Assembly (NCBI GenBank): GCA_964476835.1
Contig: CAYZCE010000027.1
Coordinates: forward strand, 1 to 25,386
Source: PALSA-926 sp964476835
GTDB lineage: Bacteria > Pseudomonadota > Alphaproteobacteria > Micavibrionales > UBA2020
DNA length: 25,386 nucleotides
Direction of reading: 5' to 3'
Position numbers and translations under genes: made by a program. The notes under the pieces were generated by a model. It worked only from the letters and a program-made list of their open reading frames with translations. It was not told the origin of the DNA and did not search any database. Positions 7,850 through 16,834 of the stretch are shown piece after piece. Positions within the stretch are counted from its first letter, which is position 1; every line of letters begins with the position of its first letter.

Positions 7850-8587
7850 GTGTCGCTGGCCGTCAGTAACCTCTGCAAGGACTACGGCAGCAAGAAGGCC
7901 GTGGAAGGCATCTCGTTCACGGTGAACGCGAACGAGATCGTCGGCCTGCTCGGCCCGAACGGCGCAGGAAAAACCACGACCATCAGCATGATCCTCGGCG
8001 TGCTGGAGCCGACGTCCGGCTCCATCGTCGTCGACGGCTGCGACCTCAAGACGCACCGTAACCAGGCGCTCGAGCGCGTCAACTTCGCCGCCGTCTACGC
8101 AGCCCTGCCCGGCAACATGACGGTATTCGAGAACCTGCACGTCTTCGGCATGATGTATGGGGTAAAAGACGTGAAAGCGCGGATCGAGGTGCTGATCGCC
8201 GAATACAATCTCGAGCACCTGCGCGACAAGAAATGCGGCACGCTCTCGTCCGGCGAGCAGACGCGCGTCTGCCTCGCCAAGGCGATGCTGAACCGCCCGC
8301 ACCTGCTGCTATTGGACGAGCCGACCGCCTCTCTCGACCCCGCCACGGCGCGCGACATCCGCAAGTCCATCCGCGATTTCGTGGCGCGCGGCAAAGGCGG
8401 CGTGCTCTGGACGTCGCACAACATGCAGGAGGTCGAGGAAGTCTGTGACCGCGTGCTGTTCCTGTCGCACGGCAAGATCCTGCTCGAGGGCGATCCGCGC
8501 ACCCTGCCCGCCCAGCACGGCAAGGCGACGCTGGAAGACCTTTTCATCGCGGTCGCGCGCGAGCCTTTGTCGCTGGGAGAACATTGA
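7850..8587 (+). CDS. ABC-2 type transporter ATP-binding protein
   Basis: A 245-residue nucleotide-binding subunit of an ABC-2 exporter. Walker A is GPNGAGKTT (residues 35-43), the signature is LSSGEQTRV, Walker B LLLLDEPTASLDP and the switch histidine lies in TSHNM. The Q-loop region reads VNFAAVYAALPGNMTV, without the usual glutamine. The start codon is GTG at 7850, four bases after the sodB stop. The stop codon shares one base with the permease ATG (TGATG at 8585-8589), so the pair is translationally coupled. The substrate is unknown; related pairs export polysaccharides, drugs or lipids, and nothing nearby settles the question. Confidence 0.9.
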   Translation: MSLAVSNLCKDYGSKKAVEGISFTVNANEIVGLLGPNGAGKTTTISMILGVLEPTSGSIVVDGCDLKTHRNQALERVNFAAVYAALPGNMTVFENLHVFGMMYGVKDVKARIEVLIAEYNLEHLRDKKCGTLSSGEQTRVCLAKAMLNRPHLLLLDEPTASLDPATARDIRKSIRDFVARGKGGVLWTSHNMQEVEEVCDRVLFLSHGKILLEGDPRTLPAQHGKATLEDLFIAVAREPLSLGEH

Positions 8588-9390
8588 TGCGCCCTCAACG
8601 CGTTTTCGCCGTCGTCCTGCGGCAACTCTACCTCATCAACGGCAACCTGCCGCGCCTGATGTCGCTGTTCGTCTGGTGCATCGTGGACATCGTGCTGTGG
8701 GGCTTCATGACGCACTACCTCAACGGCGTCAACCAAAGCGGTTATAACTTCGTGCCCGCCATCCTCGGCGCGGTGCTGCTGTGGGATTTTCTGATCCGCG
8801 TCATGCACGGCCTTTCCATGGCCTTTATGGAGGATAGCTGGTCGCGCAACCTGCTCAATGTCTTCGCTTCGCCGATCACGGTCGGGGAATACGTGATGGG
8901 GCTGGTGTGCTCATCTGTCATGACGAGCGTTCTGGCGCTGATCGTCATGCTGGTGCTGGCGACCGCATGCTTCGGCCTGCATCTGTTCGCTTATGGCGCG
9001 ATGTTCGTCCCCTTCGTGCTGGTGCTGTTCCTGACCGGCATCGCGCTCGGCATCTTCGCGACGGGCATGATGCTGCGCTACGGGCCAGCTTCGGAATGGC
9101 TGGTCTGGCCGATCCCGGCGATTTTGTCACCGTTCGTCGGCGTGTTCTATCCGCTTTCCATCCTGCCCGGCTGGATGCAGCATGTCGCGGCCGTGTTGCC
9201 GCCCTCGTATGTCTTTGAAGGTATCCGTGCCATCGCCGCAGGACACACGCCGGAGCCGATGCAGATGGTCTACGGCCTCGGCCTTAGCGTCGTTTATATC
9301 GCGCTGGCAGGGCTTTATTTCAGGCGCATTTACCGCCAGGCCGTCCGTACCGGCCTGATCGCGCGCTATAGCGCAGAAACCGTCAGCTGA
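8587..9390 (+). CDS. ABC-2 type transporter permease
   Basis: A 267-residue integral membrane protein with about six hydrophobic segments, the usual topology of ABC-2 permeases. An amphipathic N-terminal stretch (RVFAVVLRQLYLI) precedes the first membrane segment, and FASPITVGEYVMGLV, LSPFVGVFYPLSILPGWMQ and LPPSYVFEGIRAI match the conserved cytoplasmic loop and the C-terminal motif of the family. I chose the ATG at 8587, which overlaps the ATPase stop by one base, rather than the TTG immediately before it. It partners the ATPase encoded directly upstream. The cargo is not deducible. The stop codon abuts the stop codon of the opposing secF with no base between them. Confidence 0.9.
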   Translation: MRPQRVFAVVLRQLYLINGNLPRLMSLFVWCIVDIVLWGFMTHYLNGVNQSGYNFVPAILGAVLLWDFLIRVMHGLSMAFMEDSWSRNLLNVFASPITVGEYVMGLVCSSVMTSVLALIVMLVLATACFGLHLFAYGAMFVPFVLVLFLTGIALGIFATGMMLRYGPASEWLVWPIPAILSPFVGVFYPLSILPGWMQHVAAVLPPSYVFEGIRAIAAGHTPEPMQMVYGLGLSVVYIALAGLYFRRIYRQAVRTGLIARYSAETVS

Positions 9391-10311
9391 TTAGGCCGTC
9401 GCCGCCGCTTCCTTGGCTTCCTGCGTCTTGCGCAGGTTCATGTAGGTGAGCAAGGGCGCCGAGATGAAGATCGACGAATACGGGCCGAACAGGATGCCGA
9501 CCAGCATCGCATAGGCGAAGCTGCGGATCACATGCCCCCCGAACAACGCCAGCGACAGAATGGCCAGGAAGGTCATCATAAAGGTCATGACGGTGCGCGA
9601 CAGCACGTCGTTGATCGACATATTGATGAGTTCCGGCATCGGCATCTTCTTGTACTTGCGCATCATCTCGCGGATGCGGTCGAAGACGACGACGGTTTCG
9701 TTGATGGAATAGCCCGCGATCAACAGCGCCGCCGCGACGGTCGAGAGGCTGAATTCGAACTGCGTCAGTTCGAAGAACAGCAGCGTCGAAAACATGTCGT
9801 GCGCGAGCGCGAGGACGGCGACAAGGCCGAACTGCCATTCAAAGCGGAACCAGATATAGCCGAGAATGCCGATCATCGAATAGACGAAGGCCTTGATGCC
9901 TGCGGTGATCAGCTCGCCGCCGACCTGCGGGCCAACGTATTCGACGCGGCGGAATTCCGCGTCCGGGCCGAGCAGGCGTTGGGTTTCGTCCCTCAGCGAC
10001 TTCTGCGCGGCAGTGTCGCTTTCGCGACCGGGGATCTTGATCATGACCGAGTCCTGGCCGAAGTCCTGGATCGACGGCTCGCCGGTGCTCATGGTCTTGA
10101 GCTTCTGGCGCACGTCCTCAATATGCGTGCCCGCGGGCATCTTGACTTCCATCAGGATGCCGCCGGTGAAGTCGATGCCGAGGTTAAGGCCGCGGGTGAA
10201 CAGCAGCGCGAACATCGCGACCGTCATCAGCGTGGAGAACACGAAGGCGATCTTGTGGACGCCCATGATGTTGAAGTGGGTCTTGTCGTTGATGAGGCGG
10301 AAACGGAACAT
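9391..10311 (-). CDS. secF: Protein translocase subunit SecF
   Basis: An inner-membrane RND-type subunit that works with SecD and YajC to drive proton-motive-force-dependent late steps of Sec export. The 306-residue protein has six hydrophobic segments with a periplasmic domain between the first two. Signature blocks are NLGIDFTGGILMEVKM near the N-terminus, YVGPQVGGEL, and GYSINETVVVFDRIREMMRKY in the region between TM4 and TM5. The ATG at 10311 follows the secD stop by 16 bases. It is the last gene of yajC-secD-secF, and its TAA directly touches the stop of the plus-strand permease, so transcripts from both sides must run into each other's coding region. Confidence 0.97.
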   Translation of the reverse strand: MFRFRLINDKTHFNIMGVHKIAFVFSTLMTVAMFALLFTRGLNLGIDFTGGILMEVKMPAGTHIEDVRQKLKTMSTGEPSIQDFGQDSVMIKIPGRESDTAAQKSLRDETQRLLGPDAEFRRVEYVGPQVGGELITAGIKAFVYSMIGILGYIWFRFEWQFGLVAVLALAHDMFSTLLFFELTQFEFSLSTVAAALLIAGYSINETVVVFDRIREMMRKYKKMPMPELINMSINDVLSRTVMTFMMTFLAILSLALFGGHVIRSFAYAMLVGILFGPYSSIFISAPLLTYMNLRKTQEAKEAAATA

Positions 10312-10327
10312 GGCGGTCTTCCCTATA

Positions 10328-11887
10328 TTAAAGCGAAAGCGTCGTCGGGCGCGTCTTGCGGATCCAGGTCAGCACCATCAGGCGCGTCAGCATGATCGCC
10401 GCGAACATCGAGGTAACCACGCCGATGCTCATGGCGACCGCGAAGCCCTTGACAGGGCCGGAGCCGAACGAGAATAGGATGGTCGCCACGATCAGCGTGG
10501 TGAGGTTGGAATCCACGATGGTCGCGAGCGCAAGGCGGTAGCCGGTGTCGACCGCAGCCAACACGGTGCGGCCATTGCGCAGTTCCTCGCGGATGCGTTC
10601 ATAGATCAGCACGTTGGCGTCGACCGCGATGCCGATGGTCAGGATGATGCCGGCGATGCCGGGCAGCGTCAGCGTCGCCTGCAGGATCGAGAGCAGCGCG
10701 AAGATGAAGATCATGTTGAACGCCAGCGCAATGTTGGCGAACATCCCGAACAGGCCGTAGGAGCCGAGCATCACGACGAAGACGGCGATGAGGGCGCCGA
10801 TCGCCGCGATCTTGCCCGAGGCGACGGAGTCGGAGCCGAGGGTCGGGCCGACGCTGCGTTCCTCAACGACGTTGAGCGGCGCGGGCAAGGCGCCGGCGCG
10901 CAACAGCAACGAAAGGTCATGCGCTTCCTTGACGGAGAAGTTGCCGCTGATGATGCCCTGCCCGCCGCAGATGGAGTCGCGGATGACCGGCGCGGAAATG
11001 ACCTCATCATCGAGAACGATGGCGAAAGGCTTGCCCACGTTGTCGCGCGTGACGTCACAGAAGCGCTTGGAGCCGATGGCATTGAACTTGAAGGAGACGA
11101 CCGGTGCGCCTTGCTCAAACGTCGGCTGGCTGTCGGTCAGCATGTCGCCCGAGAGGACGGCGCGCTTCTGGATGAGCGCGAACTGGCCCGGCTCGCCGCG
11201 CATCGGCAGCTTGCGCGCCCCCGGCGACGGCTGGCCGGAGGAAAGCGCGTCCATGTCAAGCAGGTGGAAGGTCATCTTGGCGGTGCGACCGAGCAGCGCC
11301 TTGACGCCCTCGGGGTCTTCGACGCCGGGCAACTGCACGACGATGCGGTTGGCGCCCTGGCGCTGGATCACCGGTTCCTTGGTGCCGCTTTCGTCGATGC
11401 GGCGGCGGACGATCTCGATGGATTGGTTGATGACGGCGCTGTCGATGTCCTTGACTGCCTCGTCGCCCAGCTTCACGGTGATGTGCGGTCCCGCGTCGGT
11501 CACCTCGGCCTTGGGCTCCAGCGTGCGCGCGATCTTCATTGCGGCGGAATGGTCGGCATCGTTGCGCAGCGTGAAGGCAAGGCCGTCACGCGTCGCGGTC
11601 AGGTCGGTGTAGCCGATGTCCTGCTTGCGCAGCTCGGCACGTGCGCCTTCGACCATGGAATCGATGCGGTCGGTGACGACAGTGTGCGTGTCGGCTTCGA
11701 GCAGCAGGTGCGAACCGCCGCGCAGGTCAAGGCCGAGGTTGATGGTGCTGGTCGGCAGGAAAGATGGCAGGTTCGCCTGCATCCAGGCTTGCGTCTGCGC
11801 GGGCAGCACGTTCGGCGCGGCATAGGCCAGCCCGAGGAAGCTAAGGATGAAGATAAGGACGATCTTCCACTTTTCGATCTGCAGCAT
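10328..11887 (-). CDS. secD: Protein translocase subunit SecD
   Basis: The large RND-type partner of SecF in the Sec export machinery. The 519-residue protein has an N-terminal membrane segment (IVLIFILSFLGLAYAA), the hallmark LGLDLRGGSHLLLE, a long periplasmic P1 region including IVVQLPGVEDPEGVKALLG, a head segment (PAPLNVVEERSVGPTLGSDS) and five further membrane segments. The conserved TIGIAVDANVLIYERIREE is present. Length is normal for a proteobacterial SecD kept separate from SecF. It starts five bases after the yajC stop and precedes secF, the standard order. No unusual substitution is seen in the signature blocks. Confidence 0.97.
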   Translation of the reverse strand: MLQIEKWKIVLIFILSFLGLAYAAPNVLPAQTQAWMQANLPSFLPTSTINLGLDLRGGSHLLLEADTHTVVTDRIDSMVEGARAELRKQDIGYTDLTATRDGLAFTLRNDADHSAAMKIARTLEPKAEVTDAGPHITVKLGDEAVKDIDSAVINQSIEIVRRRIDESGTKEPVIQRQGANRIVVQLPGVEDPEGVKALLGRTAKMTFHLLDMDALSSGQPSPGARKLPMRGEPGQFALIQKRAVLSGDMLTDSQPTFEQGAPVVSFKFNAIGSKRFCDVTRDNVGKPFAIVLDDEVISAPVIRDSICGGQGIISGNFSVKEAHDLSLLLRAGALPAPLNVVEERSVGPTLGSDSVASGKIAAIGALIAVFVVMLGSYGLFGMFANIALAFNMIFIFALLSILQATLTLPGIAGIILTIGIAVDANVLIYERIREELRNGRTVLAAVDTGYRLALATIVDSNLTTLIVATILFSFGSGPVKGFAVAMSIGVVTSMFAAIMLTRLMVLTWIRKTRPTTLSL

Positions 11888-11892
11888 GGTAT

Positions 11893-12213
11893 TTACGCCT
11901 TTTCGCGGACGGCAACGATGGTGGCGCGCACAGCGGTGACGGTGACGCCATCAGCGAGTTCGAGCTGAACTTCGTCGCTGCCTTCGGTGACTTTCTTGAC
12001 CGTGGCGATGAAGCCGCCGCCGGTCACGACCTTGTCGCCCTTTTGCAGCTTGCCGACCATGTCGCGGTGTTCCTGCATGCGCTTGTTCTGCGGGCGGATG
12101 ACGAGGAAAAAGAAGACCACGAGGATCAGCAACACCGGCAGGAACGACATGATGGGGTTGGCTTGCTGGGCAGCCGCATCGGCGGTCTGGGCGAAAGCGG
12201 GCGTGATGAACAT
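11893..12213 (-). CDS. yajC: Preprotein translocase subunit YajC
   Basis: A small single-span inner-membrane protein that associates with SecDF. The 106-residue protein has an N-terminal extension MFITPAFAQTADAAAQQ common in alphaproteobacterial YajC, a membrane segment (about residues 22-40, SFLPVLLILVVFFFLVI) and the diagnostic RPQNKRMQEH followed by LQKGDKVVTGGGFIATV. The ATG at 12213 is preceded by a GGAGA ribosome binding site. It heads the yajC-secD-secF operon. The 112 bases upstream contain a candidate promoter and a large dyad listed separately. Confidence 0.96.
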   Translation of the reverse strand: MFITPAFAQTADAAAQQANPIMSFLPVLLILVVFFFLVIRPQNKRMQEHRDMVGKLQKGDKVVTGGGFIATVKKVTEGSDEVQLELADGVTVTAVRATIVAVREKA

Positions 12214-12245
12214 GGGATGGGTCTCCGGGTTTGTGAGGGTGCAGA

Positions 12246-12274
12246 AATATCGCGTAAGTTGAGAGGAAAGACAA
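12246..12274 (-). promoter_or_regulatory. Candidate promoter of yajC-secD-secF
   Basis: On the minus strand TTGTCT (complement of 12269-12274) and GATATT (complement of 12246-12251) are spaced by 17 bases, each with four of six consensus matches. The -35 element lies at the edge of the 44-bp dyad, so a protein bound to the dyad would touch RNA polymerase. An alternative TTGACA hexamer sits inside the dyad but has a poor -10 partner. Confidence 0.35.
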
Positions 12275-12313
12275 TGATGATTGTTTGACTTATGTCAATC
12301 TATCCTCATTGTC
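12270..12313. promoter_or_regulatory. 44-bp near-perfect dyad with an FNR/FixK-like core (operator or transcript hairpin)
   Basis: An inverted repeat centred between 12291 and 12292, with 18 of 22 positions pairing. The outer arms are GACAATGA (12270-12277) and TCATTGTC (12306-12313). The inner core is TTGAC-N4-GTCAA (12285-12298), which fits the TTGAY-N4-RTCAA pattern known for alphaproteobacterial FNR/FixK-type regulators. It lies between the stop of the unknown membrane gene and yajC. As RNA on the minus strand it would fold into a long interrupted hairpin with an AUAA loop beginning 12 bases after the stop codon and followed by UUUCCUCUC, so it could also end or protect the upstream transcript. 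Symmetry is certain; the role is inference. Confidence 0.55.
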
Positions 12314-12325
12314 ATGAGCATAATA

Positions 12326-13051
12326 TCAGGGATAATCGCAGCTATCCGACGTCACCGTGATGAACGAGCGCTCGCCCGCCGCGACAGTGAAGCGGTATTC
12401 CTTGTCCGCCAACACGATCGAGTGGCGGATCGGCAGGAGGCCGGTCTTGTCGGTCTGCTTGCCGCCGGTTTGCATGAAGCTGATCGTTACCGGCTTGCCG
12501 GCGTCGTACCACGCTTCCGCGGTGCCCGACTGGCTGACAGCGGGCGCGCCGAGGCCGGTCACCGTGATGGTGCCGTTGGCGAAACTGACCTGCCCGTGCG
12601 GGCCGTTATAGACCGGCGTCTTCATGACGAAGCGCTTGACCGTCGGCTCCGTGCAGTTGCGCGGGGGACGCGCGCTCTCGATCGCCATACTGATGCGCTC
12701 GGGGTCAATGCCGGCGTCGAGCTGCCGCTTGACGAGGTCGGTCAGCGTCTTGAACGCGCCCGAGGGCACTTCCTGCTTGTACTTTTCTTCCAGCTGCTGG
12801 TAGCGGATCTGCGCCGACTGCACTTCGGAACGCAACGAGGTGATGCCCTGCTCCAGCCCGCCGCGCTCGCCCTGCAGCTGTGAGGCTTGCTGTTCATAGG
12901 CGAAGTTGGCGCTCTTGACGCTTTCGGCGCCGAACCAGTACGCGAGATAGCAAAGCCCGCCGATCACCAGCAGCAGGGTGAAGGCGCGGCGGCGGCCTTC
13001 GGCGGCGCGCTTGCGGTATCTCCCGCCGGGATCGTGCATGAGGAAGCTCAT
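12326..13051 (-). CDS. Hypothetical single-span membrane protein with coiled coil
   Basis: I do not recognise this 241-residue protein. It has a basic cytoplasmic N-terminus (RYRKRAAEGRRR), one membrane segment at about residues 23-40, and a probable coiled coil at about 45-95 rich in Q, E and L. From about 135 follows a periplasmic beta-rich domain (VSFANGTITVTGLGAPAV, PVTISFMQTGG, IRHSIVLADKEYRFTVAAG). Two cysteines, C133 and C238, would be periplasmic and could pair. The layout recalls PilO-like or envelope tethering proteins, but no motif supports that. It starts 12 bases after the lptD stop and is the last gene of the helicase-lptD unit, so a cell-envelope role is reasonable to suspect. 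Confidence 0.7.
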   Translation of the reverse strand: MSFLMHDPGGRYRKRAAEGRRRAFTLLLVIGGLCYLAYWFGAESVKSANFAYEQQASQLQGERGGLEQGITSLRSEVQSAQIRYQQLEEKYKQEVPSGAFKTLTDLVKRQLDAGIDPERISMAIESARPPRNCTEPTVKRFVMKTPVYNGPHGQVSFANGTITVTGLGAPAVSQSGTAEAWYDAGKPVTISFMQTGGKQTDKTGLLPIRHSIVLADKEYRFTVAAGERSFITVTSDSCDYP

Positions 13052-13063
13052 AGGGCTGTCTCC

Positions 13064-15283
13064 TTATATCTTGCTTTGGCTGTTGTTGTGCAGCGAGAAT
13101 TGCGGGCCCGAGAACTCGCCGATGTTCTTGAACCCGATGCGCAGCATGATTTTCGTCTCATCCTCGCCGGTCGCGGCCTTGGCGACGTTGCGGCCGGCCT
13201 CAAGCGCGAGGGTGAAGCATTCGTCGGCGTACATGACGCCGCCTTGCGCGTTGCGCAGGCCCGGCTCGTTGCCGAGATCCACGAGGCCGTTGGCGTTGAG
13301 CGACCATTTCTTGTCGATGTAATAAGTGCCGTCGAGCTGCGCCTGCTGGCGCGCCTCGTCCAGCCCGGTGCCGTCGATGGCGGAGGTATAGAAGTATCGC
13401 GTATCGACGCGGAACCTGTCGGTGGTGCCGCCCATGTGCACTTCGTGGCGCTTGGAGGCGAGGCTCTTGTGGTCCAGCATGAAGCGGTAATCGGCATCGA
13501 AGTGCGGTGAAGCCGTAACCTGCAGCTGGCCGACATAGTCAGACGCACGGTCTTCAAGGCCCGAGCCGTCGGGGAAGATGCGGTCGCCCGAGAAACGGTA
13601 ACTCTGCCCGACGAACAGCCGCGCCGAACGGCCGTTGTCGCCGTAGAAGCCGGTGCGCAGGCCGTAGTTGGCGCGCCCGCCGTCCTCGATGCGGTCGAGG
13701 CCCGGGAAGCGGTCTTCGGCGAACAGGTTGTTGGCGTCGAAGTTGATGTCGATGCTGTCCTCGTTGGGGATCTCTTGGTCCTTGCTGTTGTCGCTGTCGG
13801 GGCTGAGGCTGACGCCGGCGACCGGCTCGATCATGGCTTGTGCGGTGGCGAAGCGGCGCACCAGCGGGTAGCTGGTCGTGACGCTGGCGGTCGCGACGCC
13901 GCGCGCGGTGCGCGGGTTGCTGTCAAGCGTGGGGTCGAGCTTGGCGGCGTCGCTCTTCTCGACGGCATAGAGGTCGCCAGAGCCGTCGATGCGGTAGACG
14001 GTGGAAAGGCCGACCGTGGAGATGTCGGTGCGCTCCCAGCCGAGTTCCATCGTGCCGCGCTGGACGCTCTGGTTGTTGTTCTGGCGGTTGAGGCCGAGGG
14101 CGGAGAAGTTCGCCTCCCAGCGGCCGCCCCACATGGCGCCCGGCTCGCCCAGCATGTTATGCTCGGCCATCGGCAGGATGTCGGGCTGGTCGGGACGCGT
14201 GCCGAGGCGCACGTCCTGGAAGTTATAGGCGCTGACGCGCGAATAGTCGCGGCCCGAGAAACGCTCGGCGAAAAGCTGCGTGGTCAGCACGTTGTCGGTC
14301 GAGATGTCGTAAAGGCGCAGGTACTGCTTGTCGGAGGCATGCGCGATGTCGAAGCCGCCGCGCCATTGGTCGTCGAGGTCGAAGAGGCCGTTGCCGAAGA
14401 TGTGGCCGCGCGTGCGGTTGTGCTCGACCCGGCCGTCCTCTTCCTTGCGGTCGGAGGTGGCGGTGCTGCCGTCGAGCTGCATCACGCCGTTGCTGAAGCG
14501 CTGGCGCCACTGCGCCTGCACCAGCGTGCCTGCGAGCGTGGTCGGCTCCGCCCAGACCGTCATGTCCTTGTCGGGGGCGATGTCGTAGTAATAGCCAGCC
14601 TTGATGTGGGTGCCCAGCACCGTCGACCAGCCGTATTCGGGGCGCAGGAAGCCGCTCTTGCGCTTCAACGTCGGGTCGGGGTGCGAGAAGATCGGCGAAT
14701 AGAGCATCGGGATGCCGAGGAACTCGAGCCGCGCGTTCTTGTACTTGACAGTCTGCTCGTTCGCGTCGTGCACCACGCGCGAGGCCTTGATCTGCCAGAG
14801 CGGATGCGGGTCGGCCTCGCACACGTGGCAGACGGTGTAGCTGGCGTCGTTCAGCGTGGTCTTGACGCCGAAGTTCTCGCGCTTGCCTTGCTTTGCGGTG
14901 AAGCGCGAGCCGTCGGACGTCAGCGTCAGCAGGTTGCTGATGGCGCCGTCCTTCATGTCGTCCTTCAGCTCGGCGTATTCGGCGAAGTGGACGTCGCCCT
15001 TTTCGTCGAGCAGGTAGACGTTGCCCGAAGCGATGACGGATTGCGTGTCGAGGTGGTAGATGATCTTGTCGGCACGCAGGATCTGGTCGCCCTGCACCAT
15101 CTCGACATCGCCTTCGGCGGTGACGGTCTGGTTTTTCTCGTCGTGCGAGAGCGTTTGCGCGGTGAAATCGACGGGATCGTCGGCGGACTGGACCAGCGGG
15201 GTCGCGGCCTGCGCCTGACCCACAAGCAGGAAAGCGGCCAACGCCGCGGTCATGAGTGGATGCAGGAAGGACCGCTCGGTCAT
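13064..15283 (-). CDS. lptD: LPS-assembly outer-membrane protein LptD
   Basis: The outer-membrane translocon that, with the lipoprotein LptE, inserts lipopolysaccharide into the outer leaflet. The 739-residue protein has a signal peptide (cleavage likely after QAQA, residue 26), an OstA-type periplasmic jellyroll (VDFTAQTLSHDEKNQTVTA, IIYHLDTQSVIASGNVYL) and a large beta barrel. ARLEFLGIPMLYSPIFSHPDP is the conserved transition segment. C152 and C155 in YTVCHVCEADP, plus C689 near the C-terminus, are the cysteines available for the disulfides that LptD needs. It lies 17 bases after the RNA helicase stop. The usual alphaproteobacterial neighbour surA is not adjacent, nor is an lptE gene. Confidence 0.95.
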   Translation of the reverse strand: MTERSFLHPLMTAALAAFLLVGQAQAATPLVQSADDPVDFTAQTLSHDEKNQTVTAEGDVEMVQGDQILRADKIIYHLDTQSVIASGNVYLLDEKGDVHFAEYAELKDDMKDGAISNLLTLTSDGSRFTAKQGKRENFGVKTTLNDASYTVCHVCEADPHPLWQIKASRVVHDANEQTVKYKNARLEFLGIPMLYSPIFSHPDPTLKRKSGFLRPEYGWSTVLGTHIKAGYYYDIAPDKDMTVWAEPTTLAGTLVQAQWRQRFSNGVMQLDGSTATSDRKEEDGRVEHNRTRGHIFGNGLFDLDDQWRGGFDIAHASDKQYLRLYDISTDNVLTTQLFAERFSGRDYSRVSAYNFQDVRLGTRPDQPDILPMAEHNMLGEPGAMWGGRWEANFSALGLNRQNNNQSVQRGTMELGWERTDISTVGLSTVYRIDGSGDLYAVEKSDAAKLDPTLDSNPRTARGVATASVTTSYPLVRRFATAQAMIEPVAGVSLSPDSDNSKDQEIPNEDSIDINFDANNLFAEDRFPGLDRIEDGGRANYGLRTGFYGDNGRSARLFVGQSYRFSGDRIFPDGSGLEDRASDYVGQLQVTASPHFDADYRFMLDHKSLASKRHEVHMGGTTDRFRVDTRYFYTSAIDGTGLDEARQQAQLDGTYYIDKKWSLNANGLVDLGNEPGLRNAQGGVMYADECFTLALEAGRNVAKAATGEDETKIMLRIGFKNIGEFSGPQFSLHNNSQSKI

Positions 15284-15300
15284 CGGGCGCCCCTCGCCTG

Positions 15301-16728
<1,428 letters not shown>

Positions 16729-16762
16729 AATTATTCTGATCTTGTTCGTTTGTGTTAAGACC

Positions 16763-16795
16763 AATACATTGCATATGACCGGAGTTCAATGTATT
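16763..16795. promoter_or_regulatory. 9-bp perfect inverted repeat overlapping divergent promoters (candidate operator)
   Basis: AATACATTG (16763-16771) and CAATGTATT (16787-16795) are exact reverse complements separated by 15 bases. They lie in the 106-base gap between the divergent helicase and deoC genes. The spacing of arm centres, 24 bases, is a little over two helical turns, which suits a dimeric regulator. The arms coincide with candidate -35 and -10 elements on both strands. A hairpin in the helicase leader is the alternative. Confidence 0.5.
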
Positions 16796-16797
16796 TA
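16769..16797 (+). promoter_or_regulatory. Candidate promoter of deoC-ALDH16
   Basis: TTGCAT at 16769-16774 and TATTTA at 16792-16797 are spaced by 17 bases, directly over the inverted repeat. Because of the symmetry, the minus strand carries a similar pair, TTGAAC and TATTGG with 17-base spacing, which could serve the helicase. The predicted deoC transcript would have a leader of about 30 bases. Confidence 0.4.
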
Positions 16798-16834
16798 TAA
16801 GAACAATTTTTACAAAATGTCGAGGTACACAGCC

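Noticed and set aside
6553..7878. 441-codon frame antisense to the deacetylase-like gene and sodB
   Set aside because: Covers two sense genes and a probable promoter; the composition is that of a shadow frame.
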